DNA of 64,000 bases from Bacteroidota bacterium. GTDB taxonomy: Bacteria > Bacteroidota > Bacteroidia > Flavobacteriales_D > Crocinitomicaceae. The translations under genes were made by a program, and so were the position numbers. The stretch spans positions 1 through 64,000 of the forward strand of contig JACPUU010000013.1 in NCBI GenBank assembly GCA_016192075.1, in the 5' to 3' direction. The notes beneath the pieces are model-generated. The model had not been told where the DNA came from and made no database searches. It saw nothing but the letters and a program-made list of their open reading frames with translations. Shown here in pieces: positions 55,125 to 62,472 of the stretch. Each line of letters starts with the position of its first letter. Within the stretch, counting starts at the first letter, position 1.

Positions 55125-57221
55125 ATGAAAAAATTAATCAGCATTACGGCCATTTTTGTTTCCCTGTTTTCAATAGGACAGGATAAAGATGTTCCTTTTG
55201 ACAGACGCCTTTTTGAAGATCGCAAAGAAGGATTTGACGAAGCCATTAAGGAAATAAAAGAAGGCGACTTTTTCTTTTACGACGGAGCATCCAGTGATTT
55301 GTCCCTGGCATTGGACCATTACCTGAAAGCACAGGCATTTAATCCCTACTCGTCTATCCTCAACTACAAAATTGGTGTCTGTTATCTATACAGTAATCAA
55401 AAATTCAGAAGCCTTGAATTTCTTCAGTTTGCCTACAAGGTAAACCCTGAGGTAGATCCAAATATCCGGTTTTACCTGGCCCAGGCTTATCAGCTTGCCG
55501 GAAAATTTGAAGAAGCCATTGAACTTTACCGTGAGCACAAAGACCTCGTTCGTGAAAGTGATGCTGCACAACGCAATTACATCAACAAAAAAATCTCTGA
55601 ATGCAGAACCGGGCAGGAACTGAAAGCTACCCCGGTAAGGGTTTGGATTGACAACCTGGGTGATAGTATCAACACTGAATATCCTGAATTTTCACCCGTT
55701 ATTTCAGCAGATAACCGTGTCCTTTTTTATACCGCGCGCCGGCCTGATTCATACGGGAACGCAAAAGATGAAACAGGTACTTTTTTTGAAGATATCTACT
55801 ATACCTCACGTGAATACGGCGGAGAATGGAGCGGGTCTCAAAACATTGAACAACCCATCAACACCGTTTCGCATGATGCCACTGTAGGCCTTGCGCCCGA
55901 TGGAAAATCACTGCTGACCTACCGCGGTTTGAACAGCAAAAACGGAGACATTTTTATTACACGGCAAAACCCTGACGGTACCTGGCAGGAACCCGTTTCA
56001 ATTGGTGCCAACATCAATACAAAATACCACGAGTCCAGCGCTACCCTTTCGTTTGATGAAAAAACACTTTTCTTTGAATCAGACCAGCCCGGCGGTTTTG
56101 GACAACATGACATTTATGTTTCTTACTGGGATGAAGAGAAACAGGAATGGGGAAAACCACTTAACCTGGGACCTACCATTAATACTGAATTTGAAGAAAA
56201 AGGCGTTTTCTTTCACCCGGACAACCGGACACTTTACTTTTCATCCAACGGTCACAACAACATTGGCGGGCTGGATATTTTTAGAACTGTGCTGGACCCT
56301 GAGACAGGTCAATGGTCAAAACCAGAGAATATTGGTTACCCGATCAATACACCCGATGATGATATTTACTTTGTGGTTACCGGTGATACCCGTTACGCTT
56401 ACTACTCATCTTACCGTGAAGATGGTTTTGGAGAAAAAGACATTTATAAAATCACCTTCCTGGGTGACAAAAAACCACCCTTGCTGGCAGAAGCCGACAT
56501 TCTTGGATCAGGCGATGAATTATTTGCCGGTGCTACAAAACCAGAACTTGTAAAACAATTTGACGATACCAAACTTTTTATACTCAGGGGTACCGTTGTT
56601 GACGGAAAAACAAAAGTGGGTATTTCAACCAACCTGTCTATTATCAATGCCAAAACCAACGAAAAGGTTTCAGACATTATTACCAATTCAGACGGTACCT
56701 ATTCAATCATTCTTGTTCCTGGTGAAACGTATGCCGTTACCGTTTCCGGATCATCGTATACCATTGCATCCAAAACACTCAACAGCACCAAAGAAGACAA
56801 CAACAAAGAAATTACACTGAATTTTGAATTGTTTGCCCCTTCTGCCGGTACAACCTTTACACTGCACAACATTTATTTTGATTTTGATAAGAGTGAGCTG
56901 CGGCATGCATCGGTTGATGAATTGGATAAGCTGGTGAAAATTCTGAATGAAAATCCAACACTGGTTATTGAACTTGCCGGACACACAGACAGACGCGGTT
57001 CAGCTGAGTACAACCAGCTGCTTTCAAAAGAACGTGCTGAGGTGGCCAAAGCATACCTTGTTTCAAAAGGTATTGACCCGTCGCGCATTCAAACGGTTGG
57101 TTACGGAGAGTCCAAACCAGAAGTAAGCGGTGAAACGATCAGCAACATGCAAAGCAACCAGGAAAAAGAAGCAGCGCACCAGCAGAACCGTCGTACCGTT
57201 GTGCGGATTATCAGTCAGTAA
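55125..57221 (+). CDS. PorE-like OmpA-family protein (pair 2)
   Basis: A 698-residue paralogue of the 51904 gene with the same order: a signal peptide (SITAIFVSLFSIGQ), DVPFDRRLFEDRKEGFDEA, a TPR block, PD40 repeats (LAPDGKSLLTYRGLNSKNGD, FESDQPGGFGQHDIYVSYW, YFSSNGHNNIGGLDIF), a regulatory beta-domain (LRGTVVDGKTKVGISTN), and OmpA (IYFDFDKSELRHAS, AGHTDRRGSAEYN, LSKERAEVAKAYL). It overlaps nothing but starts one base after the TPR gene's stop, a coupled pair. Likely anchored to peptidoglycan. Confidence 0.85.
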   Translation: MKKLISITAIFVSLFSIGQDKDVPFDRRLFEDRKEGFDEAIKEIKEGDFFFYDGASSDLSLALDHYLKAQAFNPYSSILNYKIGVCYLYSNQKFRSLEFLQFAYKVNPEVDPNIRFYLAQAYQLAGKFEEAIELYREHKDLVRESDAAQRNYINKKISECRTGQELKATPVRVWIDNLGDSINTEYPEFSPVISADNRVLFYTARRPDSYGNAKDETGTFFEDIYYTSREYGGEWSGSQNIEQPINTVSHDATVGLAPDGKSLLTYRGLNSKNGDIFITRQNPDGTWQEPVSIGANINTKYHESSATLSFDEKTLFFESDQPGGFGQHDIYVSYWDEEKQEWGKPLNLGPTINTEFEEKGVFFHPDNRTLYFSSNGHNNIGGLDIFRTVLDPETGQWSKPENIGYPINTPDDDIYFVVTGDTRYAYYSSYREDGFGEKDIYKITFLGDKKPPLLAEADILGSGDELFAGATKPELVKQFDDTKLFILRGTVVDGKTKVGISTNLSIINAKTNEKVSDIITNSDGTYSIILVPGETYAVTVSGSSYTIASKTLNSTKEDNNKEITLNFELFAPSAGTTFTLHNIYFDFDKSELRHASVDELDKLVKILNENPTLVIELAGHTDRRGSAEYNQLLSKERAEVAKAYLVSKGIDPSRIQTVGYGESKPEVSGETISNMQSNQEKEAAHQQNRRTVVRIISQ

Positions 57222-57291
57222 TCACCGGTTTTTCACCTTCATCCTGTTTGAATCTAACGCGTCGTTCCATCAGGTCCGTACGAATTAACGA

Positions 57292-57299
57292 TACCTTTG
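57292..57299 (+). promoter_or_regulatory. -7 element (TACCTTTG) for the GH3 gene
   Basis: Exact TAnnTTTG match about 20 bases upstream of the ATG at 57319; the -33 box is poor. It suggests that the glycosidase is transcribed separately from the OmpA pair. Confidence 0.5.
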
Positions 57300-57318
57300 T
57301 ACCTGTAAAAAAAGATGT

Positions 57319-58407
57319 ATGAAATCCTTTCTTTTCATTGGCCTGTTTTTGTTAACCACCCTGCAGGTATATGCACAGCGTTTTTCGCTCGATGATTTTT
57401 TTGTTTACGATGCAGGCCTTGAACAACTCACTGACAGCATTTTTGATCAGTTAAACGATACGGCACGTGTTGGCCAAATGATCATTCCTGCTGCCGGCGG
57501 ACACGGCAAACCCACCGAGCACATCAACCTGCTGATTCAAAAAAACTACGTGGGCGGCATATTGCTGCTGAATGGTACCAAGGCCGGTTTTACTGAAATG
57601 GTGAAGCAGTTCAACACACTCAATGCTTCCAGCAACGGACTACCACTCTTCTATTCTGCCGATGCTGAACCCAGCCTGATCGGCTATAAAATCAAAGACT
57701 GTAAGCCGGTAAAAAAAGCAAACCTGATGGTAAGCCGTGAAGAGGTGAGGTATTATGCAGAATCTATCTGCAGTGATCTGAAAGATATTGGAATCAATTA
57801 CAATTACGCCCCGGTGGTTGATATGTCACCCAACGAAGCCATTACCTACCGCAGTTTTGGAAATAATGCCGATACGGCTCAAATCTGGTCACGCATTTTT
57901 ATTGAAGAAACCCAGAAAAGAGGCATTGTTGCAACGGCCAAACATTTTCCGGGACACGGTTATGTGGTTGGAGACACACACAAACAATTGGTTTACATTG
58001 ATGGCGAAATGAGAGAAGTAGGTAATTACATTCCACTCATTAAAGCGGGCGTTTTATCCATTATGGTTGCACACATTGCGGTAAAAAATAATGAGAAGTA
58101 CAACACCCATGACATGCCTTCAACCGTATCCAGAAACATAGTGACCGGCCTGCTGAAAGAAGAGCTGAATTTTAAAGGATTGATTGTTACAGATGCGCTT
58201 AACATGGGCGGTGTGGCCTCTATTCCAAATTGTGAACTCAAAGCTGCGCAGGCTGGTTGTGATTTATTACTGATGCCTGTTGATGAAGAAAAAGCAGTAA
58301 CCGATATTCTGGCTGAAATACAAAAAAACGAAACCTTCAAACAGCAGGTTTATGCCTCTGCCCGCAAAATCATTCGCCTGAAAATTTGTCTGGGGATTAT
58401 CCGGTAG
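57319..58407 (+). CDS. Exported GH3 family glycosidase (NagZ-like beta-N-acetylhexosaminidase domain)
   Basis: A 362-residue protein with a signal peptide (SFLFIGLFLLTTLQVYAQ). The GH3 N-terminal barrel shows GQMIIPAAGGHG, FYSADAEPSL, DIGINYNYAPVVDM, the KHFPGHGYVVGDTH loop with the His-Asp dyad region typical of NagZ-type enzymes, and GLIVTDALNMGG with the nucleophile Asp. It probably removes GlcNAc residues from peptidoglycan fragments or other glycans in the periplasm. There is no GH3 C-terminal domain and no beta-lactamase domain, which are often fused in this phylum. Confidence 0.86.
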   Translation: MKSFLFIGLFLLTTLQVYAQRFSLDDFFVYDAGLEQLTDSIFDQLNDTARVGQMIIPAAGGHGKPTEHINLLIQKNYVGGILLLNGTKAGFTEMVKQFNTLNASSNGLPLFYSADAEPSLIGYKIKDCKPVKKANLMVSREEVRYYAESICSDLKDIGINYNYAPVVDMSPNEAITYRSFGNNADTAQIWSRIFIEETQKRGIVATAKHFPGHGYVVGDTHKQLVYIDGEMREVGNYIPLIKAGVLSIMVAHIAVKNNEKYNTHDMPSTVSRNIVTGLLKEELNFKGLIVTDALNMGGVASIPNCELKAAQAGCDLLLMPVDEEKAVTDILAEIQKNETFKQQVYASARKIIRLKICLGIIR

Positions 58408-58538
58408 AAAGCGCTGTATTGCATGTTGCGCGGGGTACTCGTATCTTTCCTTGTTTAATGCTTCAATCATTTCTTGAAAATTTGAAATTCAACTATTTGC
58501 GCGTAAAAAATGCGTGATTTTTCGACTGATTTATTTTG

Positions 58539-58546
58539 TAGATTTG
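58539..58546 (+). promoter_or_regulatory. -7 element (TAGATTTG) in the AlbA_2 gene upstream region
   Basis: Exact TAnnTTTG match, 160 bases upstream of 58708, without a good -33 box. The region 58408-58707 holds no gene. It contains AGGCT-agttatacgca-AGCCT (58582-58602), a small palindrome with a GTTATA core. Confidence 0.4.
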
Positions 58547-58707
58547 GTTAACTGTGAGGGGGGCGCAATTTTGTGGGGAGTAGGCTAGTTATACGCAAGC
58601 CTAAAGAACGACCATACTATAATAAAACAGACTCATAAATCAGCCTTTGATATTCTTTTGGAAGAAAAAACGAAACTATTGGCTAACTAAATTTGAGATA
58701 AGTAAAG

Positions 58708-60024
58708 ATGCCCGAACAGCAAAACATAGAATACAAACAGAGTTGGCACGATGACTACCTGAAATGGATATGTGGTTTTGCCAATGCACAAGGTGGTGTA
58801 ATCTTTATCGGTAAAGATGATAACGGAAAAGTAGTTGATTTAGCTGATTATAAAAAGTTGATGGATGATATCCCCAACAAAATCCGCAACACAATGGGCA
58901 TTACCGTTGAAGTAAATTTGCACGAAGAAAAAGGAAATCATTTTATTGAGATTATTACACCTCCCTATTCTGTTCCCATTTCGCTTAGAGGAAGATATTA
59001 TTACCGAAGCGGAAGCACAAAACAAGAATTGACGGGAGCATCATTAAACGAATTTTTGTTGAAAAAATCAGGTAAGACCTGGGACGATGTAATAGAACCA
59101 AGAGCCAGTTTTGATGACATTGATGAAAAGACGGTTGCTATTTTCCTTAAGGCTTCTGAAAAAGCCGGTCGCCTTCCTGAGAACAATGGACTGAGTTTAC
59201 CGGAATTATTTGAAAAACTCCGACTTACCGAAAATGGACAGCTAAAACGGGCTGCGATTATCTTATTCGGAAAAGAACCTGCTAAATTTTATCCAAATAC
59301 TTTCGTAAAAATCGGACGCTTTGGAAAAGACGATGCCGACATCAAATTTCAGGAAACCGAAGAAGGAAATTTAATTGTATTGCTTCAGGCGGTTTTACAC
59401 CAGCTTAACCATAAGTTCCTGACAAGACCCATTGAATTTGAAGGAATGCACCGTATTGAAAAAGGAGAATATCCAGTTGCAGCCATACGAGAAATGTTAT
59501 TGAACGCATTGGTGCATAGAAATAATATGGGCGCACCTATTCAAATTCGTGTGTATGACGGCAAAATCAGCATTTGGAATGAAGGTACTTTACCAGACGG
59601 CTTAACTTTAGAAGCTTTAAAGCGTTCACATTCATCAAGACCAAGAAACCCGATTATTGCAGACGTATGTTTCAAAGGCGGATATATTGACGCATGGGGC
59701 AGAGGAACGATAAAAATCATCGACACCTGCAAACAGGCAGACCTTCCCGAACCTGAAATGATTGAATTAGACGGAGGTTTTAGTATAACACTTTTCAAAG
59801 ACAATATTTCGCCTGAAAAACTAAGCAAACTTGGTCTAAATGACAGACAAGTAAAAGCAGTTTTGGTTTTAAAGGAGAAAGGAAAAATCACCAATAAAGA
59901 TTATCAGGAGTTATTTGAAGTTGCAAGAATGACAGCTACAAGAGATTTGAAAGAATTGGTTGAAAAGGGTATTTTGAAATCATCTGAATCAAAAGGGGCA
60001 GGCTCGTTTTATGAACTTTTATGA
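58708..60024 (+). CDS. AlbA_2 / RecG-like ATP-binding putative transcriptional regulator
   Basis: A 438-residue protein. The N-terminal AlbA_2 (Schlafen-type) domain (QQNIEYKQSWHDDYLKWICGFANAQGGVIFIGKDDNG) spans about 1-120. A RecG/HATPase_c_4-like region follows at about 225-345 (YPVAAIREMLLNALVHRNN with the Asn-box, WNEGTLPDGLT, GRGTIKIIDTC), and a C-terminal winged helix at about 375-438 (LNDRQVKAVLVLKEKGKITN, ARMTATRDLKELVEKGIL). Such proteins are widespread, often on mobile or defence islands, with an unclear role. It looks A+T-richer than its neighbours and is bordered by small palindromes, which suggests acquisition. Confidence 0.8.
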   Translation: MPEQQNIEYKQSWHDDYLKWICGFANAQGGVIFIGKDDNGKVVDLADYKKLMDDIPNKIRNTMGITVEVNLHEEKGNHFIEIITPPYSVPISLRGRYYYRSGSTKQELTGASLNEFLLKKSGKTWDDVIEPRASFDDIDEKTVAIFLKASEKAGRLPENNGLSLPELFEKLRLTENGQLKRAAIILFGKEPAKFYPNTFVKIGRFGKDDADIKFQETEEGNLIVLLQAVLHQLNHKFLTRPIEFEGMHRIEKGEYPVAAIREMLLNALVHRNNMGAPIQIRVYDGKISIWNEGTLPDGLTLEALKRSHSSRPRNPIIADVCFKGGYIDAWGRGTIKIIDTCKQADLPEPEMIELDGGFSITLFKDNISPEKLSKLGLNDRQVKAVLVLKEKGKITNKDYQELFEVARMTATRDLKELVEKGILKSSESKGAGSFYELL

Positions 60025-60078
60025 ATTGCACCATAATTGCACCAATTGCACCATAATTGCACACTGATTGCATCATAA
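60024..60078. repeat. Short tandem repeat (20-base AATTGCACC unit) after the AlbA_2 gene
   Basis: AATTGCACCATAATTGCACC occurs twice in tandem (60024-60043, 60044-60063, the second diverging at its end), followed by a degenerate GATTGCATCATAA. It begins at the last base of the stop codon. It could be a protein-binding array or a decayed C-terminal repeat. Confidence 0.6.
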
Positions 60079-60480
60079 TAACGCCAAAATTCAGGCAGAA
60101 TAAAGGCAATTAAAAAATCGAAAAGGGCTCAAACGGCTCAAAAATGAAAATAGAAATAAGACAAATAAAAGCCTAAGTTTATGATTATTTTGAAGACCGA
60201 TTTAAATAAAATTACTTACACTTTGTGGGATAGTGTCTTATGCACCAACCAACACAACAATACGGGTAAATTATCCTGAACAAACCGTATCGTAACTTCC
60301 TGCACTTGTGCGCTGAAGAAACAGCCTGGCCGCCTATAACAGTCGTTAGCGCTCATTGTAAACGGCACCCTGCAATTGAGAAAAAACAAAACCAATGTCG
60401 CAAAACACCCTTAGAATGGCATGATTACACCTCTTAAAATTTTATCCGGCAATTGATCTTTGTTAAAATTAAAAATGACC
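60079..60480. other. Spacer after the AlbA_2 gene
   Basis: About 400 bases without a gene. It holds a direct repeat GGCTCAAA (near 60126 and 60137) and CGCCTATAACAGTCGTTAGCG (60331-60351), which pairs in part with the GTTATACGC at 58588 upstream of the AlbA_2 gene and looks like a recombination-core remnant. Confidence 0.45.
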
Positions 60481-61047
60481 ATGAGAAAGATAAAATTACA
60501 AATGCAAATGACCATTAACGGATATGTTGCACAGCCAAATGGAAAAAACGATTGGATGACCTGGAATCCGGATGACGAGCTTACGGCGTTTATAGCTTCT
60601 ATGCTTGACACATCTGACACGCTTTTACTTGGCAGAAAAACGGCAGAAGGTATTATAAAATTCTGGGAGACTACAGCCATCGAAAATCCAACTCATCCAT
60701 TTGCGAAAAAAATAGCCGCTATTCCAAAAGTAGTTTTCACCAAAACACTAGACAAATCAAGCTGGAACAACACCCGTTTGGCAAAAGGGAATCTTGCGGA
60801 TGAAATTGCCCGCTTAAAAGAACAAAACGGTAAAGACATTCTTGTTTATGGCGGTGCAGGTTTTGTTTCAGCGCTGATAAAAGAAGGACTCATTGACGAG
60901 TATCACCTTATTGTAAATCCAACAGCTATCAGTGACGGTATGACCATTTTTAATTCATTTGAAAGCGTGTTGAAATTTACTCCCACACAGGCAAAGTTAT
61001 ATCCGGGCGGGAAAATTGTGTTGAGTTACAAACCAAAGAATGACTGA
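60481..61047 (+). CDS. Dihydrofolate reductase / RibD-C family protein
   Basis: A 188-residue NADPH-type reductase fold. I use ATG 60481, which fits family starts (RKIKLQMQMTINGYVAQPNG); TTG 60460 and ATG 60475 are alternatives. SDTLLLGRKTAEG (GRKT loop) and ILVYGGAGFVSALIKEGLIDEYHLIVNP (cofactor loop and helix) define the family. Homologues are often called riboflavin-type or DHFR-like, but the real substrate is usually unknown. It ends against a shared terminator with the convergent aldolase gene. Confidence 0.85.
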   Translation: MRKIKLQMQMTINGYVAQPNGKNDWMTWNPDDELTAFIASMLDTSDTLLLGRKTAEGIIKFWETTAIENPTHPFAKKIAAIPKVVFTKTLDKSSWNNTRLAKGNLADEIARLKEQNGKDILVYGGAGFVSALIKEGLIDEYHLIVNPTAISDGMTIFNSFESVLKFTPTQAKLYPGGKIVLSYKPKND

Positions 61048-61092
61048 CCAGGCATCGTACGCCTTTACCATTCCTGAAAGCCCTCCAACAAA

Positions 61093-61116
61093 AAAAGACG
61101 ACCAAAGTCGTCTTTT
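61093..61116. terminator. Bidirectional terminator between convergent genes
   Basis: AAAAGACGAC (61093-61102), loop CAAA, GTCGTCTTTT (61107-61116): a perfect 10-bp stem with T on one side and A on the other, serving both 60481-61047 (+) and 61139-61795 (-). Confidence 0.9.
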
Positions 61117-61138
61117 CTGATTAATAAGGTTTCTATTT

Positions 61139-61795
61139 TTACTTATTTCCTTTGGCGTAATCAGCCAGAAATTTCTGCAGGCCAATATCAGTCAGCGGGT
61201 GATTCAAAAGGCCTTTGATTGAACTCAATGGCCCGGTCATTACATCAGCCCCTACCTCAGCGCACTGAATAATGTGCATGGTGTGGCGTACCGATGCAGC
61301 CAGAATCTGGGTATCAAACATGTAGTTGTCATAGATCAAACGGATTTGGGCAATCAGATCAATTCCATTGGTTGAAACATCATCAAGCCGGCCTACAAAC
61401 GGAGACAAATACGTTGCACCGGCCTTAGCCGCAAGAATGGCCTGACCTGCTGAAAAAACCAGTGTGCAATTGGTTTTAATTCCTTTATCGGTAAAATAAC
61501 GGATTGCTTTGATACCGTCTTTAATCATGGGTATTTTCACAACAATATTCGGGTGCAGTGATGCCAGGTTTTCACCTTCTTTGATCATACCGGCATAGTC
61601 GGTAGCAATCACTTCTGCACTTACATCTCCATCTACAATGTTGCAGATATCCACATAATGTTTCAGAATGCGGTCAGCACCGGTAATTCCCTCTTTGGCC
61701 ATCAAAGACGGATTGGTGGTAACTCCGTCCAGAATTCCCATGTCATTGGCTTCTCTGATTTCGTCCAGATTAGCGGTGTCAATAAAAAATTTCAT
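61139..61795 (-). CDS. Transaldolase-like protein (fructose-6-phosphate aldolase / TalC type)
   Basis: A 218-residue TIM-barrel aldolase of the small transaldolase subfamily. KFFIDTANLDEIREA opens the protein, VTTNPSLMAKEG follows, the Schiff-base Lys87 lies in NIVVKIPM, and SPFVGRLDD and AASVRHTMHI complete the family pattern. It may act as transaldolase in the pentose phosphate pathway or as a fructose-6-phosphate aldolase; sequence length alone does not decide. A -7 element TATCTTTG (61899-61892) gives a leader of about 90 bases. Confidence 0.9.
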   Translation of the reverse strand: MKFFIDTANLDEIREANDMGILDGVTTNPSLMAKEGITGADRILKHYVDICNIVDGDVSAEVIATDYAGMIKEGENLASLHPNIVVKIPMIKDGIKAIRYFTDKGIKTNCTLVFSAGQAILAAKAGATYLSPFVGRLDDVSTNGIDLIAQIRLIYDNYMFDTQILAASVRHTMHIIQCAEVGADVMTGPLSSIKGLLNHPLTDIGLQKFLADYAKGNK

Positions 61796-62029
61796 GTGTT
61801 TTGGTTTTTAGGTGTTCTGTAAAACATTCATTATTCGGCCTCATCTAAAGAGACGCTGAACATTTCACCATTTCAGCCCGGAAATGTGATGCAAAGATAA
61901 GCCGGCATTGCCGTTGTGTGCTAAAATATTATTAACAGATTATCCAATAAAGAAGCATATCTGTGGTGCAATGGATTGAAAAGATCTGTGAAAAAACAGG
62001 TTTGTCAATCATGCTTTGACGATTGGGTC

Positions 62030-62255
62030 CTCCTTCGCTGCGCTTCGGAGGACGAGATTGAGAGATCCTCCTGCGCTAACCGCGTGCCGCCTATAGCTTC
62101 AGCTGTGGCGCAAGCTTCGGGTGGAGAGTTGAACTGAGATTGGGAGATCCTCCTTCGCTGCGCTTCGGGTGGAGAGTTGAAGTGAGATTGGGAGATCCTC
62201 CTTCGCCAAGGCTTACGCTTGCGCCGAAGCTACAGCGTAGGCGCACGGAGGATAA
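62030..62255. repeat. Repeat patch next to the SRP RNA gene
   Basis: Two nearly identical copies of a 46-base unit (from CTTCGGGTGGAGAGTTGAA to GATCCTCCTTCGC) start at 62115 and 62163, with a degenerate copy at about 62043. Between them are palindromic words (CTTCGCTGCGCTTCGG, GCGCTAACCGCG, CGCCGAAGCTACAGCG) of the same flavour as the 16.64-16.79 kb patch. There is no gene. Together with 61796-62029 this makes about 460 non-coding bases upstream of the aldolase gene. Confidence 0.7.
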
Positions 62256-62263
62256 GAAAAAAA

Positions 62264-62362
62264 GTGGGTAAGCCCCCTGTATCGCACCGCTACAACCGTT
62301 TACCCTTGCTGTGTTCCCACCCTGGGGGATTCAACAGGAGCTGGTCGTACAGGACTTACCCG
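62264..62362 (-). ncRNA. ffs: Small signal recognition particle RNA (4.5S type)
   Basis: The minus strand gives a hairpin RNA of about 98 bases. The ends pair (GGGTAAG...CCTGT with ACAGG...CTTACCC). The apex has the SRP signature: CCCCAGG, stem GTG, tetraloop GGAA (62317-62314), CAC, then AGCAAGG. This is the Ffh-binding CAGG/AGCA internal-loop pattern of bacterial 4.5S RNA. A T run (from 62263) right after the 3' strand serves as terminator. It would form the SRP with Ffh for co-translational membrane targeting. The ends are estimated to within a few bases. Confidence 0.93.
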
Positions 62363-62365
62363 GTG

Positions 62366-62392
62366 CAAAAATAGGAAAAGGATTATTACCAA
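62366..62392 (-). promoter_or_regulatory. Promoter of the SRP RNA gene
   Basis: Minus-strand TTG (62392-62390), 16 bases, TATTTTTG (62373-62366). The -7 box is an exact match; the spacer is short. Expected start near 62360 agrees with the RNA's 5' end. Confidence 0.7.
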
Positions 62393-62420
62393 CATCTATT
62401 TTTAGCGAATTTGTCGACAT

Positions 62421-62453
62421 AAAAAAAGCTGCCCTGATAACAAGGCAGCTTTT
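62421..62453 (-). terminator. Terminator of the serine protease gene
   Basis: AAAAGCTGCC (minus 62453-62444), a 10-base loop, GGCAGCTTTT (62433-62424) and T to 62421: a 10-bp stem 20 bases after the stop, just upstream of the SRP RNA promoter. Confidence 0.88.
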
Positions 62454-62472
62454 CAAATCATTTCGAACCAGC

